Source of the DNA: Streptomyces regalis
GTDB lineage: Bacteria > Actinomycetota > Actinomycetes > Streptomycetales > Streptomycetaceae
Reading direction: 5' to 3'
DNA: 25,651 nt
Assembly: GCF_001509475.1 (NCBI RefSeq)
Contig: NZ_LLZG01000020.1
Coordinates: 1 to 25,651 of the forward strand
Shown: piece by piece, positions 15,233-22,371 of the stretch
How the letters are laid out: every line of letters begins with the position of its first letter
How positions within the stretch are numbered: the stretch's first letter is position 1
Translations under genes and position numbers: made by a program
Notes under the pieces: generated by a model
What the model saw: the letters and a program-made list of their open reading frames with translations, nothing else
The model's database searches: none
Told to the model about the DNA's origin: nothing

Positions 15233-15440
15233 GCGCACCGTCCAGAACGCTGCCACGCTGAGCGGCTGGCGCAAGTCGTCGCACAGCGATAACAACGCCG
15301 GCAGCTGCCTCGAAGTCCTCGACAACCACCCCTCCGGCGTCCCCGTCCGCGACTCCAAGGTCCCCCACGGCCCGGCACTGGTCTTCTCCGCCGCCAACTG
15401 GTCGGCGTTCGTCGCAACCATCAAGGAATCACGGCCCTGA
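15225..15440 (+). CDS. DUF397 protein (Scr2-type partner of the XRE regulator)
   Basis: A 71-residue protein with the complete DUF397 pattern: LSGWRKSSHS, then GSCLEVLD, VPVRDSKVPHGPAL and the ending FSAANWSAFVATIKE. DUF397 proteins are small partners of XRE-DUF5753 regulators. They are thought to bind or counteract the regulator, though their exact activity is not settled. The ATG at 15225 overlaps the end of the regulator gene by eight bases, with GAAGGAG ten bases upstream, so translation is coupled and the two products are probably made in fixed ratio. Confidence 0.93.
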   Translation: MTERTVQNAATLSGWRKSSHSDNNAGSCLEVLDNHPSGVPVRDSKVPHGPALVFSAANWSAFVATIKESRP

Positions 15441-15732
15441 GCCGGCGACGACGTCAGAGTCACCAGCTATCTTTTCGTGCGCACGCCTCGCACACCTTCC
15501 GCCGCCGCCATCTCGGAACCACCAGGAGTTCGGACTCTTGAGCTGGTATCCGCCCTGCGCTGCGGTCACCTCAGGCCCACGGGCCGACCGGGCCCGGTGA
15601 TCCGGCTTGCCAGCCCTGGCCGGCATCGAGTAGTCGTGCACCCTGGTCCCGGAGTCGCCCCGGAAGTCGTGAGCGGTCCAGGCCCCGCCCTCAGCCCGTC
15701 GCGGGCGTCCTGCGGCGCGTTTTAGATGATCG
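15429..15732 (-). other. Unassigned open frame in the 15441-15733 gap
   Basis: The 293 bases after DUF397 carry no recognised gene. One minus-strand frame stays open across the region with mostly G or C at third positions between about 15530 and 15730. It reads WTAHDFRGDSGTRVHDYSM and later YQLKSPNSWWF. It has GTG and ATG codons inside but no convincing ribosome site or family. It could be a decayed gene fragment or chance, and I give it only as something visible. Confidence 0.2.
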
Positions 15733-15733
15733 G

Positions 15734-16111
15734 ATGCTGACGTTCACCGATGTCATATCCTCGACTGCCCCGACCCCTGGAAGCCGGCCGAGTTCTACGC
15801 CAAGCTGCTGGGCTGGGAGATCAACACCGACATCAGTACCCAGGACCTGGGTCAACCTGCGCAACGACGGTGTGGAGCTGTCGTTCCAGCGGGTGGAGAA
15901 CTACCAGCGGCCCAGCTGGCCGGGCCAGGAGCATCCGCAGCAGTTCCACCTCGACTTCGAGGTGGACGAGTTCGAGCCCGAGCACCGCCGGGTGATCGAG
16001 CTGGGCGCCATCTTCCAGGAGAGCTTCGTCGGCGAGTCCGGCTACGGCCGGCAGGTCTGCACCGACCCGGCCGGGCATCCGTTCTGCCTGTGCCGCAACC
16101 CCCAGTCCTGA
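15734..16111 (+). pseudogene. VOC (glyoxalase-fold) protein gene with two compensating frameshifts
   Basis: The downstream two thirds encode a normal VOC-fold protein: WVNLRNDGVELSFQRVENY, HLDFEVDEFE and PAGHPFCLC. The first seven codons, MLTFTDV, are also normal for such proteins. Between them, about residues 9-38 read as nonsense (SSTAPTPGSRPSS...). A neighbouring frame of the same DNA reads LDCPDPWKPAEFYAKLLGW, the expected first helix of the fold. This is explained by an extra AT at 15755-15758 (a duplicated dinucleotide) and an extra C at 15846-15847. Together they add three bases and restore the frame. As written, the protein lacks the first alpha-beta element and is probably inactive unless the extra bases are sequencing errors. 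Function is unknown. VOC members include dioxygenases, lyases and resistance proteins. Confidence 0.75.
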
Positions 16112-16130
16112 CCCCACACACGACGAGAAA

Positions 16131-16152
16131 CCGCCCCGGCGGCCAGGGGCGG
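16131..16152. terminator. Bidirectional terminator-like hairpin
   Basis: A perfect 7-bp stem, CCGCCCC (16131-16137) with GGGGCGG (16146-16152), encloses an 8-base loop. It lies between the convergent VOC and DUF899 genes, 20 bases after the VOC stop. It lacks a T-run, as is common in G+C-rich actinobacteria. Confidence 0.45.
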
Positions 16153-16160
16153 CGAACTCG

Positions 16161-16202
16161 GTTCTCAACCCTTCGTTCTCAACCCTTCGTTCTCAACCCT
16201 TC
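16161..16202. repeat. Perfect tandem repeat, 14 bp x 3, covering a stop codon
   Basis: GTTCTCAACCCTTC occurs three times without mismatch at 16161-16174, 16175-16188 and 16189-16202. The rightmost copy contains the TGA stop (16195-16193, minus strand) and the last Lys-Gly codons of the DUF899 gene. The other two copies lie beyond the stop. Because 14 is not a multiple of three, the duplications were tolerated only past the stop. Confidence 0.85.
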
Positions 16203-16927
16203 TCGTACTCGTCATGGCGCCGCAGCCAGAACATCTGCTCGCCGTCCTCGTGGCGGCCCAGCGGCGCCCGGTCGAGGAGGCCGTAGTAGGCCATGGCGGG
16301 CTCGAGGCCACGCGCGGTGGTGCCGTACGTCCGGAACACGGTGCCGTCCGACAGCGCGTAGGCGCTCAGCCCGGGGCCCTCGGTGACGTAGCCGCGCACG
16401 TCCGTGCCGGAGGCCTCCGCCATCTGGCGCACGGTCGGCGGGATGTCGCCCTCCAGGAACGGTCGCAGCTCCTCCTCGGTGAACTGGAAGCCGAGGTCGC
16501 GATGGAAGGCGCTGCCGCCCGAGGAGACCCAGTCGAAGCTCCAGCCCATCCGGTCCCGGTACGCGAGGAGCTTGTCGAGCGGGGCCCGTGAGGAGCAGAC
16601 CAGCGTCACGTCGCGGGCCTTGAGGTGGACCACCTGGGGGTCGAGGGTGTCCGCGATCGAGGAGCAGACCGGGCATCCCGCCTCGTAGGGCGGGCCGAAC
16701 ATGAAGTGGTAGACGAGCAGCTGTGAGCGCCCGTCGAAGAGGTCCGCGAGCGTCCTGGGCCCGTCCTCGGTCTCGAAGCGGTATTCCTTCTCGACCGGCA
16801 CCCAGGGAAGCTCCCTCCGCTTGCGCGCGAGCTCGTCGCCGCGACGGGTGAGCTCCTTCTCCTCCACGAGCAGCTCCGCCCGGGCCGCCTCGAACTGTTC
16901 CTGTGTGCCGACCCTGTGCTCGGGCAT
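16193..16927 (-). CDS. DUF899 thioredoxin-like protein
   Basis: A 244-residue cytoplasmic protein of the DUF899 family (thioredoxin-like fold, sometimes annotated as dithiol-disulfide isomerase). The N-terminal helix carries the conserved ELLVEEKELTRRGDELARKR and LPWVPVEKEYRFE. The redox-type centre is FGPPYEAGCPVCSSIAD (Cys85 and Cys88 in a CPVC box). Downstream come the family blocks WSFDWVSS, FHRDLGF, GLSAYALSDGTVFRTY and the ending GLLDRAPLGR. The ATG at 16927 is chosen for the strong GGAGGAGGG just upstream, so the longer frame (to 16945) is not needed. Physiological role is unknown. It stands alone, convergent to the VOC gene and divergent from the glycosyltransferase. Confidence 0.9.
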   Translation of the reverse strand: MPEHRVGTQEQFEAARAELLVEEKELTRRGDELARKRRELPWVPVEKEYRFETEDGPRTLADLFDGRSQLLVYHFMFGPPYEAGCPVCSSIADTLDPQVVHLKARDVTLVCSSRAPLDKLLAYRDRMGWSFDWVSSGGSAFHRDLGFQFTEEELRPFLEGDIPPTVRQMAEASGTDVRGYVTEGPGLSAYALSDGTVFRTYGTTARGLEPAMAYYGLLDRAPLGRHEDGEQMFWLRRHDEYEKG

Positions 16928-17025
16928 GGCCTTTCCCTCCTCCACGGGAGCAGATGGGATACGGGAGCAGATCGGACCCGACCGGCCATACGTCCACCGT
17001 ACGCGCGCGGCACGGAAATCTCTTT

Positions 17026-17086
17026 GCGGGCTCGTATGCGGGCTCCTACGCCGACTCCTCTGCGGACTCCTTTTGCTGACTCCTTT
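17026..17086. repeat. Tandem repeat, 12 bp x 5, upstream of the GT39 gene
   Basis: Five head-to-tail units of pattern GC(G/C/T)GRCTCCTNT: 17026-17037, 17038-17049, 17050-17061, 17062-17074 (one extra T) and 17075-17086. They occupy the divergent gap, about 100 bases upstream of DUF899 and 68 bases upstream of the glycosyltransferase start. Function is unknown. Confidence 0.75.
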
Positions 17087-17153
17087 GCGTATTCACAGGC
17101 CGCAGCCAGGTACGACACAGCGCGCACCCACCCCTGATTTGCACGATGCGGCC

Positions 17154-19328
17154 GTGACCTCTGCGACCGATACACACCCCCACACGACAGTGACTCCCGA
17201 ACCACCGCCCCAGGACACCGCGCCCCGCTGGTCGCTCCCCGCGCTGATCGCGATCCTGATCCTGGCGGCGGTGCTGTACTCCTGGAACCTTTCCGGCTCC
17301 AGCCTCAACAGCTTCTACAGCGCGGCCGTAATGAGCGGCACGCAGAGCTGGAAGGCGTGGTTCTTCGGCTCGTTGGACGCGGGGAACTTCCTCACCGTCG
17401 ACAAGCCTCCGTTCGCCCTGATGGTGATGGGCCTGTCGTGCCGGATCTTCGGCTACGGCACCTGGCAGATGATGCTGCCGATGATCCTGGTCGCGCTGGC
17501 GACGATCTGGATCGTGCACGCCTCGGTGAAGCGGGTGTGGGGCCACGGCGCGGCGACGGTCGCCGCGCTGGTGCTGGCCCTGACGCCGATCACGGTCGCC
17601 ATCAACCGTGACAACAACCCCGACACACTGCTGGTGTTCCTGATGGCCGGCGGCGCGGCACTCGCCCTGCGGGCCGTCCACAACGGCAAGTTGGGGCCGC
17701 TGGCCGGCTCCGCGGTGTGCTTCGGCCTCGCGTTCAACACGAAGATGCTCCAGGGCTACATCGCGCTGCCCGCCGTCTTCGCGGTCTACCTCTACGCTGC
17801 GAAGCCGAAGCTCGTGAAGCGGATCGTCAACCTGCTCATCGCGGGCGTCGCGCTGGCCGTCTCCAGCCTCTGGTGGGCGGCGGCGGTGTCGCTCGTGCCC
17901 GCCGACGAACGCCCGTACATCGGTGGTTCGACGGACGGCACGGCCTGGGACCTGATCATGGGCTACAACGGCCTGGGCCGGATCCTCGGCGGCGAGGGCA
18001 ACGGCGGAAGCAGCGGTGGCGGAGGAGGCGGGGGCGGCGGCTTCTCCGGGACCGCCGGGATCGGGCGTCTGTTCAACGACATCCTCGGCGGCCAAATCTC
18101 CTGGCTGATCCCCTTCGCGGCCGTCGCGTGCGTCGGCGGTCTCGTCCTGTGCGGGCGCGCCCCGCGTACCGACCTCACCCGTGCCGCGCTACTGCTCTGG
18201 GGCGGCTGGACGGCCCTTCACTACCTGACCTTCGCCATGGCCGAGGGCACGATGCACCCGTACTACACGACCGCGCTCGCCCCCGGCATCGCGGCGCTGT
18301 GCGGAGGCGGCGGCGTGATGCTGCTGCGCGCGTTCCGCGCCGACAAGCGGTGGGCGTGGGTGCTGCCGGCGGGACTGGCGGTCACGACCGTCTGGGCGGT
18401 CGTACTCCTTCGGCGGGCCTCCGGCTGGAACAGCTGGCTGTGGCCGACGATCGCCGTCGTCATGGCGCTGGCGATCGTGGGGCTGCTCGTCTTCCGGTCC
18501 GCGTCCGGGAACCGGCTGCGGCTGCTGGTGGCCTCCGTGACGGCGGCGATCGTCGCTGCGGTGGCGGGTCCGGCGGCGTACGCCTGGTCGGTGCCGTCCG
18601 GTTCGGGCGGCGGCATGGGCGGTACGAACCCGACGGCCGGGCCTTCGACGGGGAGCGGCTTCGGCGGCGGTCCCGGTGGGGGCGGTGGCGGCGGCCGGGG
18701 CGGCTTCGGTGGCGGTCAGATGCCTGGGGGCACGCAGCAGGGCGGCCAGAACAGCCAGGCCCCCGGCGGCACCGGCGAGATGGGTGGTACGCCGCCGAGC
18801 GGCACCGCCAACCGCGGTACGGCTCCCGGCGGTACGGCCCCGGGCGGAACGGGCACCGCCAACGGCGGCCGGATGCCGGGCGGCATGGGCGGCGGCGCGA
18901 GCAGCGAGCTCATCACGTACCTCAAGAAGCACCAGGACGGCGCCAAGTGGCTGCTGGCGGTGTCCAGTTCGCAGAGCGCGGCCCAGCTGATCCTCAGCAG
19001 CGGTGAGCCCGTCATCTCCATGTGGGGCTGGTCCGGCTCCGACAAGGCGATGACCCTGGCCAAGTTCAAGGAGCTGGTGACGAAGGGCGAGTTGCACTAC
19101 ATCCAGATCGGTGGCGGCGGCATGGGCGGCGGCCCCGGCGGCGGCAACAGCCTCAGCACCGAGGTCGCCGAGTGGGTGCAGAAAAACGGGACGGCGGTGA
19201 AGGAGAACGAGTACAGCAGCACGTCGCAGTCCTCGCAGTCCTCCGATTCCCAGTCCACGACGTCCTCGACGTCCTCGACGTCCTCGACGTCCTCCATCTA
19301 CCGCCTGGACCCGTCCGACGTGAGCTGA
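17154..19328 (+). CDS. GT39/ArnT-like membrane glycosyltransferase with Gly-rich extracellular tail
   Basis: A 724-residue polytopic protein of the PMT/ArnT (GT39, YkcB-like) group, which transfers a sugar from a polyprenyl-phosphate donor on the outer membrane face. After a proline-rich head, about 11 membrane helices begin with SLPALIAILILAAVLYSWN. Catalytic-loop landmarks are FLTVDKPPFALMV (79-91) and NRDNNPDTLL (151-160). WWAAAVSLVPADERPYIGGS is also typical of the group. A run of glycines interrupts a loop near residues 280-300. After the last helix the tail is rich in GGM/GGT/PGG motifs, then has a folded part (LITYLKKHQDGAKWLLAVSS through YIQIGGGGMGG) and a Ser/Thr tract. The GTG at 17154 has no Shine-Dalgarno sequence and overlaps the TGA of a mini-frame ATG-CGG-CCG-TGA (17146-17157). 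The acceptor is unknown. Confidence 0.88.
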   Translation: MTSATDTHPHTTVTPEPPPQDTAPRWSLPALIAILILAAVLYSWNLSGSSLNSFYSAAVMSGTQSWKAWFFGSLDAGNFLTVDKPPFALMVMGLSCRIFGYGTWQMMLPMILVALATIWIVHASVKRVWGHGAATVAALVLALTPITVAINRDNNPDTLLVFLMAGGAALALRAVHNGKLGPLAGSAVCFGLAFNTKMLQGYIALPAVFAVYLYAAKPKLVKRIVNLLIAGVALAVSSLWWAAAVSLVPADERPYIGGSTDGTAWDLIMGYNGLGRILGGEGNGGSSGGGGGGGGGFSGTAGIGRLFNDILGGQISWLIPFAAVACVGGLVLCGRAPRTDLTRAALLLWGGWTALHYLTFAMAEGTMHPYYTTALAPGIAALCGGGGVMLLRAFRADKRWAWVLPAGLAVTTVWAVVLLRRASGWNSWLWPTIAVVMALAIVGLLVFRSASGNRLRLLVASVTAAIVAAVAGPAAYAWSVPSGSGGGMGGTNPTAGPSTGSGFGGGPGGGGGGGRGGFGGGQMPGGTQQGGQNSQAPGGTGEMGGTPPSGTANRGTAPGGTAPGGTGTANGGRMPGGMGGGASSELITYLKKHQDGAKWLLAVSSSQSAAQLILSSGEPVISMWGWSGSDKAMTLAKFKELVTKGELHYIQIGGGGMGGGPGGGNSLSTEVAEWVQKNGTAVKENEYSSTSQSSQSSDSQSTTSSTSSTSSTSSIYRLDPSDVS
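19258..19293. repeat. In-frame 9-bp repeat x 4 in the GT39 gene
   Basis: CGACGTCCT occurs four times in tandem without mismatch. It encodes the Ser-Thr-Ser tract close to the C-terminus of the membrane glycosyltransferase. Related CGCAGTCCT units precede it. The copy number is likely to vary between strains without breaking the frame. Confidence 0.8.
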
Positions 19329-19337
19329 GCCGGCGCG

Positions 19338-19351
19338 TCAACTCGCGTAGA
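19338..19351. promoter_or_regulatory. Operator-like motif TCAACTCGCGTAGA (copy 1)
   Basis: An imperfect 14-base palindrome that recurs at 19448-19461 with one change. It lies in the gap between the glycosyltransferase stop and the endonuclease gene, just before a TTGATT that could be a -35 box (19358-19363). Confidence 0.4.
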
Positions 19352-19447
19352 CAAGGGTTGATTTGCCGTTTCACGTCACCTAAAAGACACGCAACAGCCC
19401 TCGACACCACTGCATGCCCATGCCACTCTCCCATCTGCCGCCTCCAT

Positions 19448-19461
19448 TCAACCCGCGTAGA
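19448..19461. promoter_or_regulatory. Operator-like motif TCAACCCGCGTAGA (copy 2)
   Basis: Matches copy 1 at 13 of 14 positions, 110 bases further on and only 13 bases before the endonuclease start codon. A protein bound here would cover the ribosome-binding region or block transcription. The regulator is not known. Confidence 0.4.
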
Positions 19462-19474
19462 TGGGACACCCCAC

Positions 19475-20278
19475 ATGCCGGCGACACGCATACGCAGCTG
19501 GAAGTCAGTGGCACTGACCACCGCCGCCGTCCTGGTCGGCCTCACCGCCCCGGCGGTGACCGCCACCCCGGCCGCCGCCACCACGACCGCGTACGACTCG
19601 ACGTATTACAAGAACGCGATCGGCAAGACCGGCACCAGCCTCAAGTCGTCCCTGCACACGATCATCAGCCCCCAGACGAAGCTGTCGTACTCGGCGCTCT
19701 GGGAGGCGCTGAAGGTCACGGACCAGGACCCGAACAACAGCAACAACGTAAAGCTGCTGTACTCGGGCATCTCCCGCAGCAAGTCCCTCAATGGCGGCGA
19801 CGTCGGCGACTGGAACCGCGAGCACGTGTGGGCCCAGTCGCACGGCGACTTCGGCACCTCCGCCGGCCCCGGCACAGACCTCCACCACATCCGCCCCGAG
19901 GACGTGCAGGTCAACTCGATCCGCGGCAACAAGGACTTCGACTGGGGCGGTAGCAGCTTCACCAACTCAGGCGGGAGCCTCACCGACTCCAACTCCTTCG
20001 AGCCCCGCAGCGCCGTCAAGGGCGACGTGGCTCGCATGATCCTCTACATGGCCGTCCGCTACGAGGGCGACGACGCCTTCGCCGACCTGGAACCCAACGA
20101 CGCGGTCACCAACGGCAGTTCCCCGTACCACGGCCGCCTCTCCGTCCTGAAGCAGTGGAACGACCAGGACCCGCCGGACGCCTTCGAGGAGCGCCGCAAC
20201 CAGGTCATCTACGACACCTACCAGCGCAACCGCAACCCGTTCATCGACCACCCGGAGTGGGTCGAGGCGATCTGGTAG
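19475..20278 (+). CDS. Secreted endonuclease I family nuclease
   Basis: A 267-residue exported nuclease. The signal SWKSVALTTAAVLVGLTAPAV ends near AAA-TTTAY (about residue 36). The mature part begins AYDSTYYKNAIGKTGTSLKSSLH, typical of the Endonuclease_1 family. It contains the beta-beta-alpha-metal centre: WNREHVWAQSHG (His of REHVW), TDLHHIRPEDVQVNSIRGN and, later, KGDVARMILYMAVRY. These enzymes cut RNA and DNA non-specifically with a divalent metal. In Streptomyces, export would serve nutrient recovery or defence outside the cell. ATG 19475 is the start that gives a proper signal peptide, and its ribosome site is weak. The paired motif at 19338 and 19448 suggests dedicated regulation. Confidence 0.93.
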   Translation: MPATRIRSWKSVALTTAAVLVGLTAPAVTATPAAATTTAYDSTYYKNAIGKTGTSLKSSLHTIISPQTKLSYSALWEALKVTDQDPNNSNNVKLLYSGISRSKSLNGGDVGDWNREHVWAQSHGDFGTSAGPGTDLHHIRPEDVQVNSIRGNKDFDWGGSSFTNSGGSLTDSNSFEPRSAVKGDVARMILYMAVRYEGDDAFADLEPNDAVTNGSSPYHGRLSVLKQWNDQDPPDAFEERRNQVIYDTYQRNRNPFIDHPEWVEAIW

Positions 20279-20396
20279 GCGACCAGGCCCTGCTCAGTCG
20301 CCGTGGCGCGCCAGGGGCCCCGTCGGCCCTCGGCGCGCTCGGTCACCACCTGTGCAGCGGAGTGACCTGCGCTGATCCGATACCGTTGACCCGGCT

Positions 20397-20630
20397 ATGA
20401 AGAAGATCAGCGCGCTCGCCGCGCTCACCATGGCAGGCCTCCTACTCGCCACCCCGGCCCACGCCGACGACGGCAACCGGGGCCGCATCAACATCGCGGG
20501 CTACCGGGACTTCTCCACCGCCAATCTCTGCAGGCAGGCGGTCGCGCTCGTCCCGGTAGCCGCACCGTGGACGGGCGCCGCGTTGTACGACGCCTGCAAC
20601 AACCGAGACCACGACGACATGCGCGACTAG
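20397..20630 (+). CDS. Small secreted protein, function unknown
   Basis: A 77-residue protein with a clear signal peptide: MKKISALAALTMAGLLLATPAHA, cleaved before DDGNRG. The mature part is about 54 residues with two cysteines (NLCRQ and DACNN), likely one disulfide, around a hydrophobic centre AVALVPVAAPWTG. The pattern N-x-C...VP...PWTG...C resembles a group of tiny exported Streptomyces proteins of unknown role. No Shine-Dalgarno sequence precedes the ATG. GATACC about 13 bases upstream could be a -10 box, so the mRNA may be almost leaderless. It is convergent with the ThDP enzyme gene. Confidence 0.75.
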   Translation: MKKISALAALTMAGLLLATPAHADDGNRGRINIAGYRDFSTANLCRQAVALVPVAAPWTGAALYDACNNRDHDDMRD

Positions 20631-20658
20631 GCCGTGTGCGCAAAGTCCCGCTTGGGCA

Positions 20659-22371
20659 TCACATCGTGAGGTGCGTCGGCGCGAACATCCGCAGCACCGC
20701 CGGGAGGACGACCACCGACGGGCCAGGGGCCTGAAGCGCCTTCGCCAGGTCGGCCTCCAGTGTCTCCGGGGTCGTACGGATCCCGGAGACGCCGAAGGAC
20801 TCGGCCAGCGCCACATAGTCCGGCCGCGTCAGCTCCGTCGCCGTCGCCTCGCCGAACGCGTCCGTCATGTACTCGCGCAGGATGCCGTAGCCGCCGTCGT
20901 CGACGATGAGCCACGTGACGTTCAGGTCGTACTGCCGGGCCGTGGCCAGCTCCGCGATCGAGTACAACGCCCCGCCGTCGCCGGACACCGCCAGCACCGG
21001 CCGCGTCGGGTCCGCGACCGCCGCGCCCAGCGCCGCCGGGAAGCCGTAGCCGAGGCCACCGGCACCCTGGGCGGAGTGCAGGCGGTTGGGGCCCTTGGCG
21101 TCGAAGGCCGACCAGGCCCAGTACGCGAGGATCGTCATGTCCCAGAAGGACGGGGAGTCGGCTGGCAGGGCACGGCGTACGGACGCCAACACCCCCTGTT
21201 CCAGGGTGAGTTCCTGGGCGGCGATGCGGTCGGCGACCTTCGCGAGGACCTCGCGGACGCGCTCCGGCGCCGACGGATCCTCCCGCTCCGTGTCCCGCTC
21301 CGTGTCCCGCTCCGTCACCGTCTCCAGCAGCGCCTGCAACGCCAGACGCGCATCCGCGTGGATGCCGAGCGCCGGGTGGTTGGACTCCAGCTTGCCGAGG
21401 TCGGCCTCGATCTGGATGACCCGGCCTCGCGGCTTGAACGTGTGGTAGTTCGAGGAGAGTTCGCCGAGGCCCGAGCCGACGACGAGGAGTACGTCCGCGT
21501 CCTCCAGGAAGTCCGTCGTGTGACGATCCTCGATCCAGGACTGCAAGGACAACGGGTGCTTCCAGGGGAACGCGCCCTTGCCGCCGGGGGTCGTGACGAC
21601 CGGTGCCTGGAGCCGCTCCGCCAGCTGCTTCAGCTTGCCCGAGGCGTCCGCCCGTACCACTCCCCCGCCCGCGATGATCGCCGGACGGGCCGCCTTCGAC
21701 AGCAGGTCGGCTGCCACCGCGGTCAGTTCGGGGCGTGGCGGCAGCTCCTCGGGGAAGGCGTCACCGCCCGTCACCACCGGGATCGACGTCTCGGCGAGCA
21801 GCACGTCCTGCGGGATCTCCACCCACACCGGGCCGTGCGGGGCGGTCAGCGCCGACTTCCAGGCCGCCTCGATCGCGGAGGGGATCTGGGACTGGGTGCG
21901 GACCGTGTGGACCGACTTCACCACGCCGCGGAACGAGGCCGCCTGGTCCGGGAGTTCGTGCAAGTACCCGTGCCTCCCACCGCCCAGCCCCGCTGTCGGG
22001 ATCTGGCTGCTGATCGCCAAGACGGGGGCCGACGCCGCCGCCGCCTCCTGGAGCGCCGCCAGCGAGGTCAGCGCCCCCGGGCCCGTCGACAGCAGCAGCG
22101 GCGCCGCCTCGCCCGTGATCCGGCCGTACGCGTCCGCCGCGAACCCGGCATTGTTCTCCACCCGCAGGCCGATGTACCGCAGGTCGGAGCGGCGTAGCGC
22201 GTCGAACATGCCCAGCGCGTGCTGGCCGGGCAGCCCGAAGACCGTCGTCGCGCCGAGCCCGGCCAGCGTCTCCACGACCAGGTCTCCGCCGTTGCGGCCG
22301 GCCGGAGGGTTCAGTGCAGCGGCGATCTGCGCCTCCGTCGGGCGGAGTACCAGGTCGTGGTCGTGAGTCAC
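20659..22371 (-). CDS. ThDP-dependent 2-oxoacid decarboxylase / acetolactate-synthase-like enzyme (AruI-like candidate)
   Basis: A 570-residue enzyme with the three thiamine diphosphate-enzyme domains. The N-terminal part has [16 protein letters not shown] and catalytic Glu72 in [16 protein letters not shown]. The central domain has [10 protein letters not shown] and [12 protein letters not shown]. The C-terminal part has the cofactor site [17 protein letters not shown], followed by VDDGGYG where most relatives have NN. An [11 protein letters not shown] linker comes from a 12-bp repeat (21283-21318). The start is GTG in a 4-base GTGA overlap with the ureohydrolase stop, so the genes are coupled. 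General 2-oxoacid decarboxylase or synthase chemistry is secure. Decarboxylation of 2-ketoarginine, as by Pseudomonas AruI, is inferred from the ureohydrolase partner. It is not a housekeeping IlvB, since no IlvN subunit is adjacent. Confidence 0.85.
   Translation of the reverse strand: MTHDHDLVLRPTEAQIAAALNPPAGRNGGDLVVETLAGLGATTVFGLPGQHALGMFDALRRSDLRYIGLRVENNAGFAADAYGRITGEAAPLLLSTGPGALTSLAALQEAAAASAPVLAISSQIPTAGLGGGRHGYLHELPDQAASFRGVVKSVHTVRTQSQIPSAIEAAWKSALTAPHGPVWVEIPQDVLLAETSIPVVTGGDAFPEELPPRPELTAVAADLLSKAARPAIIAGGGVVRADASGKLKQLAERLQAPVVTTPGGKGAFPWKHPLSLQSWIEDRHTTDFLEDADVLLVVGSGLGELSSNYHTFKPRGRVIQIEADLGKLESNHPALGIHADARLALQALLETVTERDTERDTEREDPSAPERVREVLAKVADRIAAQELTLEQGVLASVRRALPADSPSFWDMTILAYWAWSAFDAKGPNRLHSAQGAGGLGYGFPAALGAAVADPTRPVLAVSGDGGALYSIAELATARQYDLNVTWLIVDDGGYGILREYMTDAFGEATATELTRPDYVALAESFGVSGIRTTPETLEADLAKALQAPGPSVVVLPAVLRMFAPTHLTM
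21283..21318. repeat. In-frame 12-bp repeat in the ThDP enzyme gene
   Basis: CCGCTCCGTGTC occurs twice (21283-21294, 21295-21306) with a third copy that diverges in its last three bases (21307-21318). It encodes the ERDT repeats of a charged linker before the C-terminal ThDP domain. Confidence 0.75.

Noticed and set aside
16161..16202. CRISPR array
   Set aside because: Units are directly adjacent without spacers and only 14 bases long.
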